Below are positions 1 to 8,787 of a stretch of 18,253 nt of DNA, one piece after another. The DNA comes from Candidatus Omnitrophota bacterium (GTDB taxonomy: Bacteria > Omnitrophota > Koll11 > Gygaellales > Profunditerraquicolaceae). How positions within the stretch are numbered: the first letter of the stretch is position 1; every line of letters begins with the position of its first letter. The notes under the pieces are model-generated. The model was given only the letters and a program-made list of their open reading frames with translations. It was not told the DNA's origin and searched no databases. A program made the position numbers and the translations under genes. The DNA lies in NCBI GenBank assembly GCA_026387515.1, contig JAPLLP010000127.1, forward strand, positions 13,862 through 32,114, read 5' to 3'.

Positions 1-510
1 AAAAAGCATATAATAACAAAATGGTGTCCCAAAAATAATGAAAATAACCGAAACAAAAGAAAGGGATAAGGAGAAGAACGATCTGGCTAATAAAAAGGTT
101 AAAAGTACCGCCAGGCTGCCTAATATAACCGTACTCATAGCCATCGCCGCCTTTACGACCTCTTCTTTGTGGTAACCATGGTTGTTCAACAAAAATAAGA
201 GCTTACCGTAAGAATAAAACGGCAGCCAAAAGATTATTCCGCCATGGTTACGGAATTCAGGATAGTTAAGGGTTCTAGAAACCTCGAAAGAATCGCCCTT
301 TTTAAATAGTTGGTTAGAAATATTAAGATCTGCGTCTTCGGCTACGCTGGCTGTATAACTAAAATAGATCTTGTCTTCCGGAGCCCTACCTTGGAAATGG
401 GTATCAAAAACACAAAAAGCATAAATAATAAATACCGAATAACAAAGAAAAATAATTACCCGCTCGGCTTGCGGGCCTTTAGGATTTAATCTCTCTAAGA
501 ACTTTAACAT
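1..510 (-). CDS. GT-C-like integral membrane protein, N-terminal 170 residues (runs off left edge)
   Basis: The frame is open from ATG at 510 to the window edge (170 codons), so only the N-terminal part is present. The start (MLKFLERLNPKG) lies 7 nt after the preceding stop. A hydrophobic segment (residues about 18-35) is followed by an extracytoplasmic-looking stretch with acidic residues (PEDKIYFSYTASVAEDADL), then HGGIIFWLPFYSYGKL and two further hydrophobic helices (about 122-170). This layout, with one membrane helix, an acidic loop containing an S/A-x-A-x-D-x-D-L pattern and then many helices, is that of GT-C superfamily enzymes that use polyprenyl-phosphate sugars. The family call is inference because the catalytic region cannot be fully compared. 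It is the second GT-C-like gene in the window and the last gene visible in transcription order. Confidence 0.6.
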   Translation of the reverse strand, partial: MLKFLERLNPKGPQAERVIIFLCYSVFIIYAFCVFDTHFQGRAPEDKIYFSYTASVAEDADLNISNQLFKKGDSFEVSRTLNYPEFRNHGGIIFWLPFYSYGKLLFLLNNHGYHKEEVVKAAMAMSTVILGSLAVLLTFLLARSFFSLSLSFVSVIFIIFGTPFCYYMLF

Positions 511-517
511 TATACGG

Positions 518-1953
518 CTATGCTAATTTTGCTTTATAAAATAACCTGTTTATGAACCAATTAAAATGTTTCCGATAGATGAAATTCTTGGGGTGCGAAA
601 AGGCCAAAAATAAACTAGGTATGAGCGCCGCAATAAAATAATTCTTTAGCGCAAATACCTGATATAACTTACGCTTCACTATAAAACGCACTAACCATCT
701 AGGCAATAAGGGGAGGTATTGTAATAGAACTAAAATGCCGTAATAAGGACCATATCTCTTAGAGTCTGCTGAATTATGCGATGGATTCTTGATCGTAAAA
801 CGCCCGCGTCCTTCGTTCATTTCAACTATATCCTGCTCGCTTACCAAACCCTTGAGCCTAGCCGTTTCAGTAATTTTAGTTTTGGGATAGTAGGCTAACC
901 AGTATGTTCCTATTACGTGCGGACGGAACTTATTATAGAACAATACGCTTTCCTCTTCCAATCCGATCGTATCTCCGGGAATTCCCAGCATATGATCAAC
1001 CTGTACCACTATCCCGGCATTCCTCAAAAGATAAATGGCCTCGGAGATCTTTGCCCTATCTAATCCCCTCTTCAATACCTGAGAACAAATCTCTTCATTT
1101 AAAGACTGTACCCCCATTTGGACATGATAACAACCCGAAGATCCCAATGCTTCGATTTTACCCTTGTTTAAATATTCGGGGATAGCAACGCACCCAAAGG
1201 GGATATTGACTTGATTCTTGTAACTCTGGCAAAACTCCATAAGCCATGGTTCATTTGTGGTAAAAGGCAAACCATATATATCTTGGGGCGTAGTCGCGTT
1301 TTGCCTGGAGGATCTCAGAGATTATATTGCCAACCTTGCGCTGGCGAAAGGCGGTCTTTCCCCGCAAAGAATATAGGTGCGAATGGAAACAATACGAGCA
1401 GATATACGGACAACCGCGGCTGGTTATTGTGGTGTAGGCGTAAGAAAAAGACCTGAAGGACTGATAAAATTTTTTCTTATAAACAAAGGCCAATGTATCT
1501 ATATCGGCCAGCTCTCCTTCCCTGGCATCACCGATAATATCTCCTTCTCGCTTAAAGATAATGCCGTTAACCGGGAACTTGGGAAAAATAAGCCTGCCTC
1601 CGGAAACCCGGCATTCATCAAGAAAGGCTAAAAAAGAAATCTCAGCCTCTCCAATCGCTATTGCGTCTATGCTTTTTTCCTTTAATACTAATTCCGGGAC
1701 CAGGGTAGGATGAACCCCGCCAAAAATAGTAGTCACATCCGGGAGTATTTTTTTAATCTCCTGCGCGCAATTAAGCTGCATCCGGTAATTATCAGTCACA
1801 GAAGAAAACGCCACAAGGTGCGGTTTAGTAGCGGCTACTCTTTTGGCAATATCGCCAAAAGAAACGCTTTGTTTCTTTAAATCCAGAAACGTCCCTCCCG
1901 TCAAATAAAATACCAGCTCCACCTCATGCCCGTCTTATAAGTATTCGTTTCAT
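518..1953 (-). pseudogene. B12-binding-type radical SAM protein, broken by two internal lesions
   Basis: The ancestral start is probably ATG at 1953, overlapping the exporter stop as ATGA. It gives MKRILI, a classic start for this family, but the frame then stops. Another frame carries on with DGHEVELVFYL, the end of the first B12-domain helix, so about 28-35 residues are missing. That frame (GTG at 1922) continues through FGGVHPTLVPELV and IGEAEISF to the radical SAM cysteines in SRGCPYICSYCF (CX3CX2C), then breaks at about 1268 after RYIWF. The rest of the barrel and the C-terminal extension continue in another frame: PFTTNEPWLMEFC, VQMGVQSLNEEI, MLGIPGDT. Family members normally have an acidic stretch (such as F-x-DD-x-F) at the second break. 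In its present form the gene cannot give a full-length enzyme without repair or recoding. It closes the radical SAM/exporter cassette. Confidence 0.82.
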
Positions 1954-3674
1954 ACTTTCTGCCTAAAATAATCCCTGTACATCTCTTCACTTAAGATCAA
2001 TTCCGAATGTGCCCCTTGGATGATCTCAGACTTACCTTTAATAAAAATTACGGAATCCATCTCCTGGATAACGGATAAACGGTGAGAGACGAAAATAGTT
2101 GTCTTGCCGAATCTCTTCTTTTTGATATTACTTAGAATCTTTGACTCTGTGTTAAGATCTATCGCGGATGTGCCCTCATCAACCAATAATATGGCAGGAT
2201 CACCGATGAGTGCCCTAGCCAAAGCGATCCTTTGCTTATACCCGCCCGATAATTGATAACCATTTTCCCCTAACAAGGTATCGTATCCCTGAGGCAGGCG
2301 GCTCACAAACTCTCCTGCCTCTACAATATGGACAGCCTCTTCTACCTGGACATCAGAAATTTTCTTTCTGCCAAAGATAATGTTTTCTCTAACAGAAAGG
2401 CTGAAAAGAAAAGGTTCCTGTAAAACAACCGACATATATTCTCTCAGGGAAGATAGCGATAGCTCCTTAAGATCTATTTCGTCAAAAAGTATTTGCCCTT
2501 TCCAGGGATCATAGAACCTCAAGAGAAGACTGACAATAGTTGTTTTGCCGACGCCTGAAGATCCGGATATCCCTATCCATTTCCCCATAGGCAGAGAAAA
2601 ATCTACATCCTCAAGCACCGGATTTAGTTTTTGGTAACCAAAGGTTATCCGCGAAAAAACAATTTCTCTATGAGGTACCTTAACAATCGGGGAAGGAACA
2701 TTCTCAATCGCTGATTTCTTTTCGAGTATTGTAAAGAGTTTATCGATATTAACAAAGTCTTGCGTTATATTAACAAGGTACGACTGGATTGACTGCACAA
2801 AAACGCTAGCCTGGCCCAGATAAAGCAAGAGGGCAGTAAAAGTACCTAAGGTCAACTTTCCTTTGAGTATAAGCAACCCTCCATACACACTAACTAAACC
2901 CGCCATGACCCTAAAGATAGCCGAAGTAGAAATTGAGAAGGCAACCAGATAACGCGATGCTTTCAACCTGATGCGGGAATGCATAATTACCGTACTTATA
3001 AACGCGTTGCGTTGGCGTCTTTCCTGCCCAAAAGCCTTGATAATCGCCATGTGGGAGATTAGCTCAAATAGTTTATTCGTCGCGTAAGAATTGTTCTCCC
3101 AAAGTTGTTTACCTACCAAAACTAATTTTCTCCGTATAGCCAACTGCAGAAACGCCAACACCGGGCCTATCGTCAGTAAAACAAGGGCGATTTTAAAATT
3201 CAACCAGAATATGATACCTAAAGTCAAACACAGAGAAATACTGTTTGCGGCTAAAGAGGGTATGCGTTGGAATAACACTGCACCGATATTCTCCAGACTG
3301 GAAAAACTATGGATATATTCTCCAATAGAATAGTTCTGGAAATTGGCTAAATCAAGAAAACATATTTTGCTTAGTAGTCTTCCGGCCAAACTAATTGATA
3401 GCTTGACCGAGATTCTCTCTCTTAAGTAATCACTAGAGGCATTAATGATTGTTCCTAGAATGAATGCGCCTGCGCCTAAGATTACGCACGACAAGAAACT
3501 TGGGTAATTCTTATTAACCAGGGATTTGTCGATAAAAGTTCGCGAAAGATACGGCAGGATAAGAAAACTTAAAGAGATGCTGATCTGAAATAGGAAAAAG
3601 GTAAGGATCTCTCTTTTAAAGGTAGCCGCAAGTTTAAATCTTTTCAGTAAAGGCATAGTCATATTTTTAAACAT
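1950..3674 (-). CDS. Type I ABC exporter (fused membrane and ATPase domains)
   Basis: This is a half-transporter of the MsbA/peptide-exporter type, expected to act as a homodimer in the inner membrane. Residues about 25-310 form a six-helix transmembrane domain. The nucleotide-binding domain carries Walker A GSSGVGKT (about 371-378), a Q-loop LQEP, signature LSGGYKQR (about 475), Walker B ILLVDE (about 495), D-loop SAID and the H-loop in VSHR. There is no N-terminal C39 peptidase domain, so any exported peptide would be cleaved elsewhere. I chose ATG at 3674, which overlaps the upstream stop by 8 nt; TTG at 3680 is also possible. The residue after LSGG is Tyr, where Gln is usual. Its position after two radical SAM genes and a kinase suggests export of a modified peptide or small molecule. 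Lipid or glycan export is the alternative. Confidence 0.88.
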   Translation of the reverse strand: MFKNMTMPLLKRFKLAATFKREILTFFLFQISISLSFLILPYLSRTFIDKSLVNKNYPSFLSCVILGAGAFILGTIINASSDYLRERISVKLSISLAGRLLSKICFLDLANFQNYSIGEYIHSFSSLENIGAVLFQRIPSLAANSISLCLTLGIIFWLNFKIALVLLTIGPVLAFLQLAIRRKLVLVGKQLWENNSYATNKLFELISHMAIIKAFGQERRQRNAFISTVIMHSRIRLKASRYLVAFSISTSAIFRVMAGLVSVYGGLLILKGKLTLGTFTALLLYLGQASVFVQSIQSYLVNITQDFVNIDKLFTILEKKSAIENVPSPIVKVPHREIVFSRITFGYQKLNPVLEDVDFSLPMGKWIGISGSSGVGKTTIVSLLLRFYDPWKGQILFDEIDLKELSLSSLREYMSVVLQEPFLFSLSVRENIIFGRKKISDVQVEEAVHIVEAGEFVSRLPQGYDTLLGENGYQLSGGYKQRIALARALIGDPAILLVDEGTSAIDLNTESKILSNIKKKRFGKTTIFVSHRLSVIQEMDSVIFIKGKSEIIQGAHSELILSEEMYRDYFRQKV

Positions 3675-5322
3675 TTGCAATGCGAAGCATCGTATATTCC
3701 ATAGTATAAGTAAAATAATTCTTCCAGGTATTTTTTCTGAATAAAAACCTTGAACCGGGCTTCCTCGGGGTTGAAGCCGGCCTATATTTATGCCGCAAGG
3801 CGTAGGTTAAATCAGGGGAAAACAATTTACCCTGATGCGTTGAAAGGATAGACCTATGCCTGATCCTATCAATATTATATTTTCTGGGATTATTAAAAAT
3901 GTCTGTCCCCTCTTCAAGCCAGAAACGATGATTGCCTATCCCGTGAACAAAAGGCAAGGCTTTATATAAAGCTCGGGCATCGCTTAGCTGACTTTCGTAA
4001 GACTGGGTAGGGAACCCCTGGATCAAAAGAATCATATTTTTTAAGCCCACCTGGCTTGAATCTGACAATATGCGAAAAATATCCTTTACAAAAGTACCCT
4101 TGCCCATTTCATCTAAAACCCTCTGCTGGAAAGATTCTACTCCCCAGAATATGAACCGGCATCCGGAACGGTACATATTTCTTAATAGTTCTGCGGTAAA
4201 ATCATTTTCAGGTTTAAGCATGACCGCATAAAAAATACTGATCCGCGATTTAATAAGTTCCCTGCTTATCGCTGCCATATCCTTGGCGGAGATGATTTCA
4301 TCGGCAAAACAGATATACTTCACCCCTAACTTCGTATATCCTTTTAATTCCCTTACCAGATTCTTTATCGAGCGCGTCCTATATTGTGTTCCGTAAGTCC
4401 TGTAGTGCGCGCAGAAAGAACATCTGCGCCAATAGCAACCTCGCGAGAACAACGTTGAGACCACGGGAATCGGAAGAAAATATCTTTTAAGATTAAAATC
4501 TGTGAAATCCGGGAAAGGAATACTATCGAGATCTTTGATCAACCGCTCCCTGCTCTCGATATTAACCCCCCTGTCTCGGTAAACAATGTTGGGGACATCC
4601 GTAAATCTGCCTGTTTTAATGGCCCTGAGGAGACTCACGACGCCTAGCTCTCCTTCTTTGTAAACTACAAAATCGATATAATTGCATAGTTTTAAAAACT
4701 GCTTGCGATTTATGTGGGCAAAATAAGCGCCTCCAAAAACGATCTTAGTGGGGAAACGTCTCTTTATTGCCTTGGCCAGCGCCAATGAATAATAAAGCTG
4801 TTCGCTTGTAAAAATTGAAAAACCTAACAGATCGGGTTTTTCTGCAATAATCCTAAGTATATCGCCATGTAAAAGGATCTTGTTTACCGCCTTGTCATCG
4901 CCTTGCACATTCCGCTCAAGGCGTTCCCGCAATATACTATTCAAGCATTCGGTGAGTTCTTTGGAAAGGATAAAGAACTCTGAAATCAGATTGCCCATAT
5001 TTGGTAAAGATATTCCGGGACGACAAGATGCGATAGAAAGGCTTGCGCTGACTATATGTAATTTTTTTAGCTTCGCATTATTTTTGAGGCAAAGTATACC
5101 TTCGCAGGAAGACGAGTGCGCATGAGGACAAAAACAACAAAGTCCCCGTAACCCTGACAAAAAATCGCTATCCTCAAGATGATGGTAAAACTCATTTGAA
5201 AGATCGATGTTCTTCACCTCGATCGCGGGCATATTTTTCTCTACAAAACCTTTAAGGTACGCAATCCCTAATGGAATATATGAAAAAGACGCAAACGGGC
5301 TAAACACAAATACGGTCTTCAT
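3667..5322 (-). CDS. B12-binding-type radical SAM enzyme, RiPP-maturase-like
   Basis: The 551-residue protein has an N-terminal Rossmann-like B12-type domain (MKTVFVFSPF; KPDLLGFSIFTSEQ; KIVFGGAYFAH, to about 205) and a radical SAM barrel. The cluster cysteines are C296, C301 and C304 in SRGCYWRRCSFC, the CX4CX2C spacing known from B12-type radical SAM proteins in RiPP maturation clusters. Later barrel landmarks are FADE (about 339) and FWGVESFQQRVLDEMGKG (from about 392). No DxHxxG cobalamin motif is visible, as in many members. A cysteine-rich stretch (C62, C63, C65, C73, C78) inside the N-terminal domain is unusual. The start overlaps the upstream stop as ATGA (5319-5322) and the end overlaps the exporter start, so expression is coupled. 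C-methylation or another radical modification of a peptide is the likely chemistry, by inference. Confidence 0.85.
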   Translation of the reverse strand: MKTVFVFSPFASFSYIPLGIAYLKGFVEKNMPAIEVKNIDLSNEFYHHLEDSDFLSGLRGLCCFCPHAHSSSCEGILCLKNNAKLKKLHIVSASLSIASCRPGISLPNMGNLISEFFILSKELTECLNSILRERLERNVQGDDKAVNKILLHGDILRIIAEKPDLLGFSIFTSEQLYYSLALAKAIKRRFPTKIVFGGAYFAHINRKQFLKLCNYIDFVVYKEGELGVVSLLRAIKTGRFTDVPNIVYRDRGVNIESRERLIKDLDSIPFPDFTDFNLKRYFLPIPVVSTLFSRGCYWRRCSFCAHYRTYGTQYRTRSIKNLVRELKGYTKLGVKYICFADEIISAKDMAAISRELIKSRISIFYAVMLKPENDFTAELLRNMYRSGCRFIFWGVESFQQRVLDEMGKGTFVKDIFRILSDSSQVGLKNMILLIQGFPTQSYESQLSDARALYKALPFVHGIGNHRFWLEEGTDIFNNPRKYNIDRIRHRSILSTHQGKLFSPDLTYALRHKYRPASTPRKPGSRFLFRKNTWKNYFTYTMEYTMLRIANV

Positions 5323-6215
5323 CTGCGGGTCCTGATAAAAGGGATCAGTGAACGCTCGGGCTTAAAGCCTAAACGGTAGAAAGAAACCCTTCTCGCCAAA
5401 CTTTTACATAACTCCATCTGTGCCTTTAAACACGGAGGACCCCAGAAAACGGGGAAAGTGTTTGGAAAAAGGGCGGGAAAGGCATCTTTTGATTCCAGGC
5501 GGTGACAAATGTGTTTGCGCGCGTGACGGATGAAAAAAACTTTCTTTAATTCCGCCATCCCCGTCTCGGAACTCAGAAAATCATGAAAATCTCCGTGCCA
5601 TGGCGTCCCGTATATGTAAAACTTTTCTCTAATCATGCGCACAATTACCCTATCGTCGTTTAAGATGCGAGCCCTACTATATTTATACCAAATCCTGGCA
5701 GTAGTAGATTTTCCGGCACCGGACTCTCCTGCAAAAAGATACCCGCATCCATTGGTATCGCGCAGGCCAACGCTGTGCATAAATAGCCCCTGGCGCAGGC
5801 TTAAGAAATTAATCAGCAAAACCTGGAGAAAATCATATATGATTCCCGAAACAAACCATTCTTTATTTTTAGGGTTGATAAAATAAACAACCCCTCTGCA
5901 AAAATTTCTATTTAATAAAACCGCTATGTTCTTGCGCGACACGCCTTGCTTTATTAAATACCCTTCCCCGCACCTAAACAATCTCCAATTTATTTCTCTA
6001 GAGGCGGGGTGGCGGGCGAAAAAAAGCCTGGGGCCAAGCGTAAATGCGGGAAAAGAATCTACCACTTTCACCGTTAATCTTATCTGTGCTGGCTTTTTCC
6101 CGTGATACAGAAATTGGCCGTACCTCCATCCCGAATCCAGTCCTATTGGTTTGACCGGAAAAACACTTTTTAGCGCAATAACCACATCAGCGATTTTGAT
6201 TTTAACAATATTCAT
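5319..6215 (-). CDS. HPr-kinase-like P-loop kinase
   Basis: The protein resembles the C-terminal catalytic domain of HPr kinase/phosphorylase. Counting from ATG at 6215 it has HSVGL (about 147), P-loop GESGAGKST (163-171), NDDRV (about 186) and GTPWHG (about 203). It lacks the N-terminal HPr kinase domain, and no HPr gene is near. Kinases of this reduced kind occur beside radical SAM/SPASM genes and in lasso-peptide clusters, where some phosphorylate the peptide, so a phosphotransfer role on a peptide is plausible. ATG at 6236 would add MQNTIRK and overlap the preceding stop by 16 nt. I prefer 6215 because MNIVKIKIAD matches how such proteins begin and because it falls 5 nt after that stop. 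The end overlaps the next start as ATGA. The substrate is unknown. Confidence 0.82.
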   Translation of the reverse strand: MNIVKIKIADVVIALKSVFPVKPIGLDSGWRYGQFLYHGKKPAQIRLTVKVVDSFPAFTLGPRLFFARHPASREINWRLFRCGEGYLIKQGVSRKNIAVLLNRNFCRGVVYFINPKNKEWFVSGIIYDFLQVLLINFLSLRQGLFMHSVGLRDTNGCGYLFAGESGAGKSTTARIWYKYSRARILNDDRVIVRMIREKFYIYGTPWHGDFHDFLSSETGMAELKKVFFIRHARKHICHRLESKDAFPALFPNTFPVFWGPPCLKAQMELCKSLARRVSFYRLGFKPERSLIPFIRTRR

Positions 6216-6220
6216 TTTTC

Positions 6221-7214
6221 TTATAGTGTTCTGCATAGAAAACGCGCATTAGCGCAATAATAATCAATGGGCGCCTCTTGATTGCCGCACTCCAAAAAGG
6301 CCCTGCCAGGGCAACTTTGGCACAGCGACCGAATGCGACAATCTCTACAGCGAGAGGGCATGGTAAACTTCTGCTATATCCAACAAAGGTTTTCTCACCA
6401 TATTGCACATAAAAATCATGCCAAAAGGGTCAACGTGAAACTCATTTATGCCGGCTGCGCAGCGAAACAAATACCGGTTCATCTCGGCATCCCTCTTCGC
6501 TCCGTCAATCTCCCCAATAGGAATATTATTGCATTCTCTGTTTACGCGAATAATCTCTTGAGGTGTAAGGCGTAAAGGAATAGCCGCCAGATCGCCATCT
6601 AAGCGCGGATTAATAAGAAAACTCATTTCATGAAATAACCCTTTCCCTAAAAAGAATTTTCTAATCTTGGGTATCTCATGCATATTCTGCCGCGTAGCCA
6701 GGGTTTTTATCTTAAGCGGGAGATGATTATCTAATAATAATTGAATACCTCGAAAAGCCCTTTTAAAGGATCCTTTGACTTGCGCAATCTCTTCGTAAAC
6801 GTCAGGCCTTATTCCATTTACCGTTATCTCAATATTAAAGGGGGGATAGTGTTTAAAAAGAGATGCTATTTTCTCTGAAACCATAACTCCGCTTGTAAAG
6901 ATAGTAATAATAAAACCTTTTTGTCTAGCGTATATATAAATTTCCTTAAAATCGCGATGAGCTAAAGGATCCCCTCCGGTCAAACAAAGCCATAAAACTC
7001 CGGCCTTTTGGATCTTATCGAGCAAAAGGAAAACTTTTTCTGTAGAGAGCTCTCTTGAGGTTAAAGAAGGCCTATTATAGCAATCCGCATAACAATGCCG
7101 GCAATGTAGGGGACATTTAAAGGTAAGCTCGAATTGACATCTGGCAACACCGGGCCCAACCAAGAGTTTTTCGAAGAATTGAGAACTAAAATCTTTATAA
7201 GCTTTTTGCTGCAT
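6221..7214 (-). pseudogene. Radical SAM/SPASM protein, frameshifted before the last cysteine cluster
   Basis: The first frame (ATG 7214) encodes a radical SAM domain with C34, C38 and C41 (CPLHCRHC), the SAM-binding LTGGDP (78-83) and the start of a SPASM domain (RCAAG at 251-255, then HVDPFGMIFMCN). It runs into a stop at 6345 (289 residues). The rest of the SPASM domain is plainly present in another frame from about 6373 to a stop at 6221: KFTMPSRCRDCRIRSLCQSC, then PGRAFLECGN and a tail with more cysteines. The break lies at about 6370-6381 after RKPLLD, and by the usual spacing some 10-15 residues are also missing. The restored end overlaps the kinase start at 6236. The family is PqqE-like, and such proteins often modify peptides. 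If the lesion is real, the auxiliary clusters cannot form properly. It may also be an assembly error. Confidence 0.85.
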
Positions 7215-7224
7215 TTATAAGAAT

Positions 7225-8775
7225 TTAAAATTTTTGATTGGGTACCCCGAAAATATAAAGCGCGGGTACTCCGTTAGGATAAAAAATAATTTTCTCCGGA
7301 GTTGCATCAGGATAGCTTTGGCGGAAATGCTTATAGAATAGCTGAAAATCAAATTCTTCCTTGCGGTAATCTTCAGAGTGTGAATCCGGAGCCCAGACCA
7401 CAAAAAATGTTCCTTTCGCTTCTTTATGAAGAAAATTATTGGCAGAGGAATCCCCGTATAAAAAGTAACCCAAATAAGCCTTAAGGGGCTCCATCCACAC
7501 ATCTTGGCGTATCTCATAATCTCTGATCTCGGGTATTTTGCTTAAGTACGCGGCTGCCTCTCTGCAGCCATAGCTGTTATAACGGCATTCCTCAAAGTCC
7601 TGCGGAGCTTTATAATAATAAGTTACTAACTGCCAGAGGCTTGAAGAAAATAATATTACAAAAACAGCAAACCCCAACGACTTAAGCACTATCCTGACAA
7701 GAAACCTTTGAGTATGATGATAATTAAGCAGCGCTGCAATAATCCTTGCCGAAAAAATCAAAAGCGGAGGCATGATCACGGTAAAATAATAACGCTCCGC
7801 GCCGAATCTTACTCCCGCGATACCCCCAAGGTACCCCAACGCCAGCCAAAGTAATAATATTTTATCTTCGGGTTTTCTCCTATATAAGGAAACCGCGATA
7901 GACGCCAAAACAAGGAAAAAGCTCACAGGATGAACTAACAGCGGATATTCTAAAGCCCTACCGAATTGAAACCAAGCCTTGGTGAAAAATATTCCTTTTA
8001 GCGTAGGAACAAATTTTAATGCGGCGTTTTCATATGCTTTTAAAAATAATGCCGCCAATCCCTGTTTAATAGTATAGTCTGGGTAAAACATACCCATAAC
8101 CTTTTGGCCATACGCAGTTAGTTTGCCGGTAAAAAATAGATAGAGAAAGGGAAAAACTATTATAGCAAACAATATTATGCCTAAAAGGGCTGTTTTGGGT
8201 TTCAACCAGAGCGGTTCTTTCCTAAGCCACAAAATACTAGCTAAAAAAATCGGCAAGAATAAAAGCGAGGACTGGTAGGTATAAAATAAGGCGGTGCCAA
8301 GCAAGAAACACGAACTTAGGAACCATTTATCATTTTTTTGATGTACTGCCTTGTAAAGGCTTAAAAAAATAAGGCAGCCGAAAAGCGGCGGGAGAACCAT
8401 TGTGGTACCAACCCTGCTTTGAATCACATGCCAGGGTAAGAAACATAATAACGCCGCGGAGATTAAGCCCGTTTTCCTGCCGTATAGCTCTGTTCCCAGC
8501 GCGTAGAGCGCTATTATCGTGGCTAAGCCAAGCGCAATCGCAGGTATGCGCACTATATATTCCGGGTTTAAGAATATTTTCTTGGAAAATGCTACTAAAT
8601 AACAAAATATAGACGGGATATAACCGTGGAAACAGGCAACGGGAAGGCCTAAAAATTTATCAAAGTATTGCGTTGACCACAAATGCCATCTAACCTCATC
8701 GTGGTTTAAAGGAAATAGGCTAAGATTATACAACCGCACCACAAACGCCGAAATTAAGATCGCTAAAATTACCAT
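7225..8775 (-). CDS. GT-C family membrane glycosyltransferase (PMT/ArnT-like)
   Basis: The 516-residue protein has about ten hydrophobic helices and a soluble C-terminal tail. After the first helix comes LNHDEVRWHLWS, where the D/E pair (residues 26-27) matches the catalytic acidic residue of GT-C enzymes such as ArnT and protein O-mannosyltransferases. HGYIPSIF and RIPAIALGL follow, as in that family. It should transfer a sugar from a polyprenyl-phosphate donor on the periplasmic face, onto a glycan, lipid or protein. The start is ATG at 8775, 12 nt after the FAD-enzyme stop. The stop is 10 nt before the radical SAM/SPASM gene, so this gene sits at the seam between the polysaccharide genes and the radical SAM cassette. 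Acceptor and sugar are unknown. Confidence 0.82.
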   Translation of the reverse strand: MVILAILISAFVVRLYNLSLFPLNHDEVRWHLWSTQYFDKFLGLPVACFHGYIPSIFCYLVAFSKKIFLNPEYIVRIPAIALGLATIIALYALGTELYGRKTGLISAALLCFLPWHVIQSRVGTTMVLPPLFGCLIFLSLYKAVHQKNDKWFLSSCFLLGTALFYTYQSSLLFLPIFLASILWLRKEPLWLKPKTALLGIILFAIIVFPFLYLFFTGKLTAYGQKVMGMFYPDYTIKQGLAALFLKAYENAALKFVPTLKGIFFTKAWFQFGRALEYPLLVHPVSFFLVLASIAVSLYRRKPEDKILLLWLALGYLGGIAGVRFGAERYYFTVIMPPLLIFSARIIAALLNYHHTQRFLVRIVLKSLGFAVFVILFSSSLWQLVTYYYKAPQDFEECRYNSYGCREAAAYLSKIPEIRDYEIRQDVWMEPLKAYLGYFLYGDSSANNFLHKEAKGTFFVVWAPDSHSEDYRKEEFDFQLFYKHFRQSYPDATPEKIIFYPNGVPALYIFGVPNQKF

Positions 8776-8787
8776 TATATTTTAAGT

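Noticed and set aside
904..1185. Plus-strand open frame over the radical SAM pseudogene, and similar plus-strand frames elsewhere (such as 14797-15126, 4880-5125, 17478-17759)
   Set aside because: They lie opposite genes with strong motifs on the minus strand, have no recognisable domains and no convincing ribosome binding sites.
6202..6408. 68-residue minus-strand frame between the SPASM gene and the kinase
   Set aside because: It is the wrong frame of the SPASM C-terminus. The neighbouring frame carries the conserved cysteine motifs and accounts for this DNA.
7215..7517. 100-residue minus-strand frame inside the GT-C gene, considered as a possible precursor peptide before the radical SAM gene
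   Set aside because: It overlaps the GT-C coding sequence in another frame, has no precursor-like leader/core organisation and no ribosome binding site I could see.
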